DNA of 14,920 bases from CAZDYI01 sp964509765. Lineage in GTDB: Bacteria > Pseudomonadota > Gammaproteobacteria > Tethybacterales > Tethybacteraceae. Under the pieces are notes generated by a model. The model searched no databases and was not told where the DNA came from. It was given only the letters and a program-made list of their open reading frames with translations. The position numbers and the translations under genes were made by a program. How positions within the stretch are numbered: the first letter of the stretch is position 1; every line of letters begins with the position of its first letter. Shown here piece by piece: positions 6,558 through 13,275 of the stretch. The DNA is taken from assembly GCA_964509765.1 (NCBI GenBank), contig CAZDYI010000085.1, positions 1 to 14,920 of the forward strand, given 5' to 3'.

Positions 6558-8009
6558 ATGAAGAACACAACCTTTGGAAGGCTTGCCCCTTGGGCGGCCG
6601 CACTTGCGCTGGCTGCGCTCGCGGCCGTGCCCGCTGTTGCGAGCGACGAGCGGGCGCTCGCAGAGATGCCGGTCCAGGGCGAGGAGAAGGCGGTGCTCAC
6701 CGTCGCCCCGAACGTCCCGCCGCCGATCACCCGCGACCACGCGACCAAGGTGATCGTCGACCTCGAGACCCGCGAGCTGCGCGGGCGCCTCGCCGACAAC
6801 GTCGAGTACACCTTCTGGACCTTCGGCGGCGTCGTGCCGGGCAGGTTCATCAGGGTCCGAGAGGGCGACCTCGTCGAGTTCCGCCTCCACAACCACCCGA
6901 CGAGCCGCATGCCGCACAACATCGACCTGCACGCGGTGACCGGTCCCGGCGGCGGGGCGGCGGCCTCGTTCACCGCGCCCGGCCACAGCACCACGTTCTC
7001 GTTCAAGGCGATCAACCCCGGGCTGTACGTCTACCACTGCGCGACCGCGCCGGTGGGCATGCACATCGCCAACGGCATGTACGGGCTGATCCTCGTCGAG
7101 CCCGCCGGCGGCATGCCGCCCGTCGACAAGGAGTTCTACGTGATGCAGAGCGAGTTCTACACGAAGGGCCCCTACGGCGAGCCGGGCTACCAGCCCTTCA
7201 GCATGGAGAAGGCCCTGCGCGAGGACGCCGACTACGTGGTGTTCAACGGCTCGGTCGGCGCGCTCGTCGGCGACAACTCGATGAAGGTCAAGGCCGGCGA
7301 GACCGTGCGCCTGTACGTCGGCAACGGCGGGCCGAACCTGGTGTCGTCGTTCCACGTCATCGGCGAGATATTCGACAAGGTCTGGGTCGAGGGCGGCACC
7401 GAGCTGATCAACCGCAACGTCCAGAGCACGATGGTCCCGGCCGGCGGCTCGGCGATCGTCGAGATGGACATGCAGGTCGTCGGCCAGAACATCCTCGTCG
7501 ACCACTCGATCTTCCGCGCGTTCAACAAGGGGGCGCTCGGGATGATCGACGTGCTCCCCGGCGACTTCCCCGAGGACCTCGGCAAGCTCGTGTACTCGGG
7601 CCAGACCTCCGACGAGATCTACCTGCCCGAGGGCGGCGCGGTGCTGTCGCTCAACGAGGAGGTCGAGCCGCTCGTCGCGATGAGCAAGGACGAGCAGCTC
7701 ACCTTCGGCGAGAAGGTCTACTCGGCCAACTGCGCCGCGTGCCACCAGCCCGCGGGCGCGGGCATCGTCGGCGCGTTCCCGCCGCTGGCCGCCTCCGACT
7801 GGCTGCGCGGCAACAAGGAGGGCGCGATCGCCGCGGTGATCCAGGGCATCAGCGGCCCGATGACGGTAAACGGCAACAACTACGACGGCGTCATGCCGGC
7901 GATGATGCTTTCCGACGCCGACGTCGCCAACGTCCTGACCTACGTCTACAACAGCTGGGGCAACGAGGGCGGCCAGGTCAGCCCTGACGAGGTCGCCGCC
8001 CTGAGGTAA
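6558..8009 (+). CDS. nirK: Copper nitrite reductase with C-terminal cytochrome c domain
   Basis: 483 aa periplasmic enzyme reducing nitrite to nitric oxide. A signal peptide covers residues 1-29 (cleavage after A-V-A). Two cupredoxin domains follow. Type 1 copper ligands appear to be His120, Cys161, His169 and Met174; type 2 ligands are His125, His160 and His316. The catalytic pair is Asp123 (in H-N-I-D-L-H, 120-125) and His266 (in S-F-H-V-I-G). The A-P-V-G-M-H-I-A-N-G-M spacing is that of class II, AniA-like enzymes. After residue ~375 comes a fused class I cytochrome c domain with C-A-A-C-H (392-396) and a probable axial Met446 in G-V-M-P-A-M, as in Ralstonia-type three-domain NirK. The start is ATG 6558, seven bases after GGGAG. 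The stop overlaps the nirV start by one base (TAATG). Confidence 0.95.
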   Translation: MKNTTFGRLAPWAAALALAALAAVPAVASDERALAEMPVQGEEKAVLTVAPNVPPPITRDHATKVIVDLETRELRGRLADNVEYTFWTFGGVVPGRFIRVREGDLVEFRLHNHPTSRMPHNIDLHAVTGPGGGAAASFTAPGHSTTFSFKAINPGLYVYHCATAPVGMHIANGMYGLILVEPAGGMPPVDKEFYVMQSEFYTKGPYGEPGYQPFSMEKALREDADYVVFNGSVGALVGDNSMKVKAGETVRLYVGNGGPNLVSSFHVIGEIFDKVWVEGGTELINRNVQSTMVPAGGSAIVEMDMQVVGQNILVDHSIFRAFNKGALGMIDVLPGDFPEDLGKLVYSGQTSDEIYLPEGGAVLSLNEEVEPLVAMSKDEQLTFGEKVYSANCAACHQPAGAGIVGAFPPLAASDWLRGNKEGAIAAVIQGISGPMTVNGNNYDGVMPAMMLSDADVANVLTYVYNSWGNEGGQVSPDEVAALR

Positions 8010-8839
8010 TGGGCAGCGTCGTCGGAGCCGTGCTGGCCGCGGCCGCCGCGGCCGCGGCACCCGGCGCGGTCCTCACCGCCGAGCCGCCCGACGCGATGGC
8101 GGCCCTTCCGGCCGGCGAGTACGAGCCGCTCTACCGGAGCAGCGACGCCGACCCGAAGAGCGCAGGCGTCAGCAGCCTGGTCTCGGTCGAGCCGTTCTAC
8201 CTCGACGTCCGCGCGGTGACCAACCGCGAGTTCCTCGGGTTCGTCGCCGACAACCCGAAGTGGCGGCGCTCGGCGATCAAGCCGGTCTTCGCCGACAGCC
8301 ACTACCTCGGCCACTGGGCGGGCGACCTCGAGCTCGGCCCGGGCGCCGACCCCGGCGCGCCGGTGGTCAACGTCTCGTGGTTCGCGGCGAAGTCCTACTG
8401 CAAGCACGTCGGCAAGCGCCTGCCGACCGTCGACGAGTGGGAGTACGCGGCGCGCGCGAGCGAGACCGAGGCCGACGGCAGCCTCGACCAGGGCTTCCGC
8501 GACCGGATCCTCGAGTGGTACGCGATGCCGGCCGACGAGCCCGCGGTCAACCTGGGCGGCTTCCGCAACGTCTACGGCGTCTACGACATGCACGGCGTGA
8601 TCTGGGAGTGGACCCGCGACTTCAACACCGCGCTCGTCAGCGGCGAGTCGCGCGCCGACTCCGGACTCGACCGCCAGCTGTTCTGCGGGAGCGGCTCGGT
8701 CGGCTCGTCGGACTTCAAGGACTACACCGGCTTCATGCGCTTCGGCTTCCGCAGCAGCCTCGAGGGCAACTACACCGTCGGGAGCCTCGGCTTCCGCTGC
8801 GCGTGCGGGCCCGAGTGCGGGGTCGCTCTTGCGGACTGA
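8009..8839 (+). CDS. nirV: NirV-like protein of the formylglycine-generating enzyme (FGE/SUMF1) family
   Basis: 276 aa. The hydrophobic, alanine-rich residues 1-24 suggest export, although the usual basic N-region is missing. FGE-family blocks follow: F-Y-L-D-V-R-A-V-T-N-R-E-F at 63-75; P-V-V-N-V-S-W-F-A-A at 118-127, then R-L-P-T-V-D-E-W-E-Y-A-A-R at 137-149; V-Y-D-M-H-G-V-I-W-E-W-T at 191-202; and L-G-F-R-C-A at 260-265. In true FGE a copper-binding cysteine pair lies before the final block; here that stretch (D-Y-T-G-F-M-R-F-G-F-R at 238-248) has none, so sulfatase-type formylglycine formation is unlikely. NirV genes are classically found beside nirK and their function is unsettled. The reading frame overlaps nirK by one base and sco by 11. 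Confidence 0.85.
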   Translation: MGSVVGAVLAAAAAAAAPGAVLTAEPPDAMAALPAGEYEPLYRSSDADPKSAGVSSLVSVEPFYLDVRAVTNREFLGFVADNPKWRRSAIKPVFADSHYLGHWAGDLELGPGADPGAPVVNVSWFAAKSYCKHVGKRLPTVDEWEYAARASETEADGSLDQGFRDRILEWYAMPADEPAVNLGGFRNVYGVYDMHGVIWEWTRDFNTALVSGESRADSGLDRQLFCGSGSVGSSDFKDYTGFMRFGFRSSLEGNYTVGSLGFRCACGPECGVALAD

Positions 8840-9479
8840 CGCGCTCCGGCGTCTCGCTGCGCTCGCGGCGCTTGCCGCTGCCGTTGCGGGCGCGCCCGCG
8901 CTCGCCGAGGACGGACACAAGGGCCACGGCATGCACGAGGAGCTGCCCGGCGCCTCGGGCGGCTTCATGCCGCACTCGGTCTACCACCTCGACACGCAGT
9001 GGCTCAACGAGGTCGGCGACGGCTACGAGCTCTCGGAGCTCTCGGACCGTCCAGTCGTCTGCGCGATGATCTACACGACCTGCGAGTTCGCCTGCCCGCT
9101 GATCGTCGGCAAGATGCTCGCGATCTACGACGGCCTCGACGAGGACGTGCGCCGCGAGACGCGCTTCGTGCTGTTCTCGTTCGACCCCGAGCGCGACACG
9201 CCCGACAGGCTCAACCCGTACAAGAAGGCGAGCAGCATCGACAAGCCCGAGTGGATGGTGCTCACCTCGGAGAGCGACGACGCGCCGCTCGAGCTCGCGG
9301 TGGCGCTCGGGGTGCGCTACAAGAAGACCCCCGACGGCGAGTTCGCCCACTCGAACATCATCACCGTGCTCGACGGCGAGGGGGTTCCGTCCTACCAGAT
9401 GGTCGGCCTCGACCGCCCGACGGAAGAGGCGGTCGCCGCCGTGACCGAGGCGGCCATGCACGCCCACATGGGGCACTAG
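8829..9479 (+). CDS. SCO1/SenC-family copper chaperone or thiol-disulfide protein
   Basis: 216 aa, starting at TTG 8829 inside the nirV end; this start is chosen because it alone gives a signal peptide (R-R at 7-8, hydrophobic core, cleavage near A-L-A26). The mature part has a thioredoxin-like fold with the Sco copper site Cys85-x3-Cys89 (T-T-C-E-F-A-C-P) and His174 (F-A-H-S-N). It also has the conserved F-S-F-D-P-E-R-D-T-P at 116-125. The N-terminal H-K-G-H-G-M-H and C-terminal H-A-H-M-G-H histidine/methionine clusters could bind copper as well. Sco proteins deliver copper to the CuA centre of cytochrome oxidase or keep cysteines reduced. Placed after nirK and nirV, it could supply NirK with copper; that is inference. 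No terminator with a T-run follows. Confidence 0.92.
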   Translation: MRTDALRRLAALAALAAAVAGAPALAEDGHKGHGMHEELPGASGGFMPHSVYHLDTQWLNEVGDGYELSELSDRPVVCAMIYTTCEFACPLIVGKMLAIYDGLDEDVRRETRFVLFSFDPERDTPDRLNPYKKASSIDKPEWMVLTSESDDAPLELAVALGVRYKKTPDGEFAHSNIITVLDGEGVPSYQMVGLDRPTEEAVAAVTEAAMHAHMGH

Positions 9480-9485
9480 GCGGCA

Positions 9486-9502
9486 GGGCGGCGGGGCCGC
9501 CC
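9486..9502. terminator. GC hairpin after the sco gene, terminator-like without T-run
   Basis: GGGCGGC (9486-9492) and GCCGCCC (9496-9502) form a perfect 7-bp stem with a 3-base loop, 7 bases after the sco stop. No T-run follows, so it could at most act as a pause or protective 3' hairpin. It separates the nirK cassette from surE. Confidence 0.3.
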
Positions 9503-9512
9503 GGCGCTCGCC

Positions 9513-9518
9513 TAGAAT
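9513..9518 (+). promoter_or_regulatory. Possible -10 hexamer upstream of surE
   Basis: TAGAAT is close to the -10 consensus and falls in the only real gap between the cassette and surE. No fitting -35 is present at 16-18 bases upstream, where the sequence is GC-rich hairpin. A GTG 9 bases after it opens a 21-codon frame that ends overlapping the surE ATG. Confidence 0.25.
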
Positions 9519-9588
9519 CCGCCCCCGTGGCCTTTCCTGACAGCGCTTCGATCCTGACGGAAGGCCGGCGTCCGGGACCCTGCCGCAC

Positions 9589-10401
9589 ATGAGCGGCCGG
9601 CGACTGAAGGTCCTGGTCTGCAACGACGACGGCTACGACACCAGCGGCATCCGCCTGCTCGCCCGGGCGGTCTCGGGATTCGCGGACACGCACATCTGCG
9701 CGCCGCTGCGCAACCACAGCGGGGCGAGCTCGGCGCTGACGATCTCGTCGCGGCCCGACATCACCCGCCAGGAGGGCGTGACGATCGTCCACGGCACGCC
9801 GGTCGACTGCATCCACCACGCGCTGTTCCGCGACGACATCCTGCCGTGGAAGCCGGACCTGACGCTGTCGGGGATCAACAACGGCGGCAACCTCGGCGAC
9901 GACACGATCTACTCGGGCACGGTCTCGGCCGCGGCCGAGAGCGTGATCATCGGCGTGCCGGCGATGGCGTTCTCGCTCGCCTGCGTTCCCGAGTACAACT
10001 TCCCGCCTACGCACTTCAAGGAGGCGGCGGAGATCGCGGGCAGGCTCGTCGAGCGGCTCGCCGGCGAGGTCATCGCCTCGGGCGACACGGTGCTCAACGT
10101 CAACATCCCCGACCTCCCCGCGGACGAGATCAAGGAGGAGCGGGTCTGCGTGCTCGGGCGCCGCCACCCGGAGCGGCCGGTCAGCGAGGTCGGCCGCAAG
10201 GACGACCTGGGCCTGCGCCGCTACGAGCTCGGGATCAACCACACCTCGCGCGAGGGCGACGAGATGACCGACTTCGAGACCATCGAGGCCTGCCACGTGT
10301 CCGTCACGCCGCTTTCCTTCGACATGACCGAGCGCGGCAGGATGGAGGAGGTCGCAGGCTGGATGGAAGGGATCTCCGTTCCGGGGACGAAGGGTGGCTG
10401 A
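9589..10401 (+). CDS. surE: 5'/3'-nucleotidase SurE (first of a tandem pair)
   Basis: 270 aa, metal-dependent phosphatase for nucleoside monophosphates (and in some relatives short polyphosphate). Metal-site residues match E. coli SurE: N-D-D-G at 12-15 (Asp13, Asp14), Ser44 in H-S-G-A-S-S, and Asn97 in S-G-I-N. The nucleotide-binding H-G-T-P-V-D-C is at 68-74 and G-N-L-G-D-D-T-I-Y-S-G-T near 100-111. The last ~30 residues end in a V-T-P-L-S-F-D-M-T block, as in its neighbour. The start is ATG at 9589, overlapping the end of a short upstream frame. The 3' end overlaps the second surE by 8 bases. Cytoplasmic; in E. coli relatives SurE is stationary-phase linked and neighbours pcm. Confidence 0.93.
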   Translation: MSGRRLKVLVCNDDGYDTSGIRLLARAVSGFADTHICAPLRNHSGASSALTISSRPDITRQEGVTIVHGTPVDCIHHALFRDDILPWKPDLTLSGINNGGNLGDDTIYSGTVSAAAESVIIGVPAMAFSLACVPEYNFPPTHFKEAAEIAGRLVERLAGEVIASGDTVLNVNIPDLPADEIKEERVCVLGRRHPERPVSEVGRKDDLGLRRYELGINHTSREGDEMTDFETIEACHVSVTPLSFDMTERGRMEEVAGWMEGISVPGTKGG

Positions 10402-11170
10402 GCAGGGACTGAAGATCCTCGTCAGCAACGACGACGGCTACGACTCGCCTGCGCTGATCGCGCTCGCGGACGGGCTGAGGGAGTTTGCCGACGTCGCGGT
10501 CTGCGCGCCGCTGTCGAACATGAGCGGGGCGAGCTCGTCGCTTTCGCTCGCCGAGACAGTCACCGTGAGCGTCATGGACGAGCGGCGCATCGTCGTCCAC
10601 GGCACGCCGACCGACTGCGTGCACCTCGCGCTCGTTGCTCCCGGCCTGATGCCGTGGCGGCCCGACCTGACGGTGTCGGGGATCAACCTCGGCAACAACA
10701 TCGGCGACGACGCGATGTACTCCGGGACGATCGCGGCCGCGGCCGAGAGCGTCCAGCTCGGGGTCCCGTCGCTGGCTTTCTCGCTCGGCTCCGTTCCGCC
10801 GGAGCACTTCCCGCCGCTCCACATCGGCGACGCGGCGGGGATCGCCTGCAGCATGGTGCGCTCGCTCAAGGACAGGATGCTCGCGAGCAAGGGGACGATG
10901 CTCAACGTCAACATCCCCGACCTCCCGCGCGCCGGGGTCGGCAGGCCGGTCGTCTGCAAGCTCGGCATGAGCCACCTGCGCCAGGGCGTGGAGGCCTTCG
11001 CGGCCCGGGCGGGCGCCGGCCCGGCCGGCCCCGCAGCGGACGGCGGGGACGCCTCGGCCCTGACGGACATTGACGCGGTCGCGGCCGGGAACATCTCCGT
11101 GACGCCGCTTCATTTCGACCTGACCGACAGGGATAAAATAGGGCGCGTCGCGAAATGGCTGAAGGCATGA
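10394..11170 (+). CDS. surE: 5'/3'-nucleotidase SurE (second of a tandem pair)
   Basis: 258 aa, starting at GTG 10394, overlapping the first surE by 8 bases. Metal residues are intact: Asp13 and Asp14 in N-D-D-G, Ser44 in M-S-G-A-S-S, and Asn98 in S-G-I-N. By eye, about half the residues over the first ~190 are identical to the preceding SurE; the C-terminal parts diverge, this copy having an alanine/glycine-rich insert near 205-225. Because all active-site residues are kept in both copies, both are probably active, possibly with different substrates or as a mixed oligomer (SurE is normally a dimer or tetramer). The stop overlaps the pcm start (ATGA at 11167). The orthologue of the single E. 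coli gene is likely this one, because it adjoins pcm. Confidence 0.93.
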   Translation: MAEQGLKILVSNDDGYDSPALIALADGLREFADVAVCAPLSNMSGASSSLSLAETVTVSVMDERRIVVHGTPTDCVHLALVAPGLMPWRPDLTVSGINLGNNIGDDAMYSGTIAAAAESVQLGVPSLAFSLGSVPPEHFPPLHIGDAAGIACSMVRSLKDRMLASKGTMLNVNIPDLPRAGVGRPVVCKLGMSHLRQGVEAFAARAGAGPAGPAADGGDASALTDIDAVAAGNISVTPLHFDLTDRDKIGRVAKWLKA

Positions 11171-11790
11171 GGGAGATAGGCGGAGGCCGCCTCTTGGCCC
11201 AGGACCTCCGCAACCTCGGCATCAAGGACGAGGACGTCCTCGCCGCGATCGGCAAGGTCCCGCGCTACGAGTTCCTGTCGTCGAGCCTGTCGTCGCGCGC
11301 GCGCGACAACGACGCCCTGCCGATCGGCCACGGACAGACCACCTCGCAGCCGTGGGTGATCGCTCGGATGCTCGAGCTCGCCCGGGCGGACCGCAAGCTC
11401 GGCAGGGTCCTCGAGGTCGGAACAGGCTGCGGCTACCAGACCGCGATCCTTACCCACCTGGCCGAGGAGGTGTACTCGGTCGAGCGCATCGGCCAGCTGC
11501 TCGCCGACGCCCGCGAGCGGCTGCGCAAGCTCGGCTACGCCGCGCCCCGGGTGGCCCACCGCGACGGGATGAAGGGCCTGCCCGAGGCCGCGCCGTTCGA
11601 CGCGATCGTCGTCTGCGCCGCGGCGCGGAAGGTCCCCCCCGCGCTGCTCGAGCAGCTCGCGCCCGGCGGCAGGCTCGTCCTGCCCGAGGACAGCGACGAC
11701 CACGAGACCCTCATGGTCTACGAGAAGGAAGGCGCCAGCAGCTCGCACGAGGAAGTCATGTTCGTCCCCCTGATCGAAGGGGTCTCATGA
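11167..11790 (+). CDS. pcm: Protein-L-isoaspartate O-methyltransferase
   Basis: 207 aa, nearly the length of E. coli Pcm (208). It repairs isoaspartyl residues in damaged proteins using S-adenosylmethionine. The family signature G-H-G-Q-T-T-S-Q-P lies at about 54-62, and the SAM motif L-E-V-G-T-G-C-G-Y-Q-T-A-I-L at about 80-95, followed by Y-S-V-E-R-I. The C-terminal P-G-G-R-L-V-L-P and final V-P-L-I-E-G are also typical. An ATG at 11155 in the same frame would add four residues; the 11167 start is preferred because it gives ATGA overlap with surE and the E. coli-like N-terminus. The stop overlaps nlpD by 4 bases (ATGA). Confidence 0.95.
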   Translation: MREIGGGRLLAQDLRNLGIKDEDVLAAIGKVPRYEFLSSSLSSRARDNDALPIGHGQTTSQPWVIARMLELARADRKLGRVLEVGTGCGYQTAILTHLAEEVYSVERIGQLLADARERLRKLGYAAPRVAHRDGMKGLPEAAPFDAIVVCAAARKVPPALLEQLAPGGRLVLPEDSDDHETLMVYEKEGASSSHEEVMFVPLIEGVS

Positions 11791-12764
11791 CGAAAATCCA
11801 CCGGCGCGCCGGCGCGCTGGCCGCGGCGGCCATCCTCCTTGCGGGCTGCGGAGTCCAGCAGCAGGCCGCCGCCCCGATCGAGGTCATCGAGATCGAGAAG
11901 GAGATCGTTGCGCTGCCGTCGCCCGACGACCCGGTCAACCGCCCGCGCTACCACGTCGTGGTCAGCGGCGAGACACTCGGCAAGATCGCGCTCGACTACG
12001 GGCTTGACTACCGCGAGCTCGCGCTGTGGAACAACATCCCGAACCCCGACCTGATCGAGGTCGGCCAGCGCCTGCAGCTGCACCCGCCGGCGACGCAGCC
12101 TGAGGTGACCGCGATCAAGCCGATCAAGGCCGAGGCCCCGACCCCGAGCCGGGTCCGCCCCGAGGACGGAACCGCCGCGAGTCCCGGCAGGGTCACCCGC
12201 GCCCAGGTCGGCGTCGGCGGCGGGACCCGCCGCGAGAGCGCGGTGGAGGTGCTCGAGCCGGTCGCGCTGAAGCTGCCCTGGACCGAGGCCGACGCGGAGC
12301 GCCTGATGGGGCAGTCAGGCGGGGTCGAGCGCGCGGCGCTCGAGGTCCGCGCGGGGCCGGCGCGGGCGGGCGCTCCGAGCAACACCCGCGAGCGCAACGG
12401 GATCGTCTGGAGCTGGCCGGCGAACGGCAAGCTCAGCGATGACTTCTCGGACACCAACAAGGGCATCGACATCTCCGGCGCGCGCGGCCAGCCGGTCTAC
12501 TCGAGCGCATCGGGCAAGGTGATCTACGCGGGCTCGGGCCTCAAGGGATACGGCCAGCTCGTGATCATCAAGCACGAGAACGACTACCTGTCGGCGTACG
12601 CCCACAACGACCGGATCTTCGTCGCCGAGGGCGAGGCGGTCTCGCGCGGCCACCTGATCGCAGAGATGGGCGACTCCGGCGCCGACCGGGTCGGCCTCCA
12701 CTTCGAGATCAGGCGCGGGTCGGACACCTACGACCCGCAGCAGTTCCTGCCGAAGAACCCCTAG
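11787..12764 (+). CDS. nlpD: NlpD-type murein hydrolase activator lipoprotein
   Basis: 325 aa outer-membrane lipoprotein. The signal peptide ends in the lipobox L-A-G-C with Cys21. A LysM peptidoglycan-binding domain lies at about 54-99 (Y-H-V-V-V-S-G-E-T-L to V-G-Q-R-L-Q-L). A proline/arginine-rich linker follows to ~205, then a LytM (peptidase M23) domain at ~208-321 (N-K-G-I-D-I-S-G near 224-231; A-Y-A-H-N-D at 270-275; L-H-F-E-I-R at 304-309). The first zinc histidine of active M23 enzymes is Asn224 and the first His of H-x-H is Gly303, so the enzyme site is degenerate, exactly as in E. coli NlpD, which activates AmiC during cell separation. ATGA overlap with pcm indicates coupling. rpoS, the normal next gene, is absent. 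Confidence 0.95.
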   Translation: MTKIHRRAGALAAAAILLAGCGVQQQAAAPIEVIEIEKEIVALPSPDDPVNRPRYHVVVSGETLGKIALDYGLDYRELALWNNIPNPDLIEVGQRLQLHPPATQPEVTAIKPIKAEAPTPSRVRPEDGTAASPGRVTRAQVGVGGGTRRESAVEVLEPVALKLPWTEADAERLMGQSGGVERAALEVRAGPARAGAPSNTRERNGIVWSWPANGKLSDDFSDTNKGIDISGARGQPVYSSASGKVIYAGSGLKGYGQLVIIKHENDYLSAYAHNDRIFVAEGEAVSRGHLIAEMGDSGADRVGLHFEIRRGSDTYDPQQFLPKNP

Positions 12765-12776
12765 GCCGCCGCGGCC
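12764..12776. terminator. GC palindrome between convergent nlpD and ssb
   Basis: GGCCGCCGCGGCC is a near-perfect palindrome (5- to 6-bp stem, 1-3-base loop) at the nlpD stop, in the 22-base gap before the convergent ssb stop. No T-run follows, so a bidirectional role is only possible. Confidence 0.25.
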
Positions 12777-12786
12777 CGAGCGCCGC

Positions 12787-13245
12787 CTACCACGGCATGT
12801 CCTCGTCGAGGTTGTCGAGGCCGCCTTCCTTGTTGTCGTCCCCGCCGCCGGCGTCGCGGCCCCGGCCTGCGTCGTCGTCGCGGGGCGGCCTCCGCCCACC
12901 GCCCTCGCTGTCCTGGCGCCCGCCGACCATCTGGAAGCTCAGGACGCGGATCTCGGTCGTCTGCCGGTCGTTGCCCTCCTTGTCCTGCCACTTGCGCGTG
13001 CGGATCTGCCCCTCGACGAAGAGCGGCGAGCCCTTCTTGAGGTACTGCGAGACGATCTCGGCCTGGCGGCCGTAGAAGGTCAGCCTGTGCCACTCGGTGT
13101 GCTTGTGCTGCTCGCCGGCCTGGTCGCGCCAGACCTCGGTTGTCGCGAGGTTGACGTTCGCCACAGGCCTGCCGTCGGGCAGGTGCCTGACAACCGGGTC
13201 GGCGCCCAGGTTGCCGAGAAGAAATGCCTTGTTTACTGCTCCCAT
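12787..13245 (-). CDS. ssb: Single-stranded DNA-binding protein
   Basis: 152 aa. The OB-fold domain covers residues 1-~108: N-K-A-F-L-L-G-N-L-G at 5-14; the N-L-A-T-T segment at 32-36; W-H-R-L-T-F-Y-G-R at 52-60; G-S-P-L-F-V-E-G at 72-79; and W-Q-D-K-E-G at 86-91. A glycine/aspartate/arginine-rich disordered tail follows. The acidic tip reads D-E-D-M-P-W, so the last residue is Trp rather than the usual Phe of D-x-P-F, the point of contact with partner proteins such as exonuclease I and RecO. It is cytoplasmic and coats single-stranded DNA in replication and repair. It lies 30 bases after the MFS transporter stop and may be cotranscribed; a GGAAA purine run precedes the ATG on the minus strand. 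Confidence 0.96.
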   Translation of the reverse strand: MGAVNKAFLLGNLGADPVVRHLPDGRPVANVNLATTEVWRDQAGEQHKHTEWHRLTFYGRQAEIVSQYLKKGSPLFVEGQIRTRKWQDKEGNDRQTTEIRVLSFQMVGGRQDSEGGGRRPPRDDDAGRGRDAGGGDDNKEGGLDNLDEDMPW

Positions 13246-13275
13246 AATTCTTGTTTCCGGAGAATTGACGTAGCC

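Noticed and set aside
6444..9530. Integrative element using tRNA-Pro as attachment site
   Set aside because: No integrase gene and no direct repeat of the tRNA 3' end is visible before surE; AATCCGCCCC near 9516 resembles it only over a few bases.
12764..12776. Canonical Rho-independent terminator between nlpD and ssb
   Set aside because: The palindrome is GC-only with a very small loop and no T-run on either strand.
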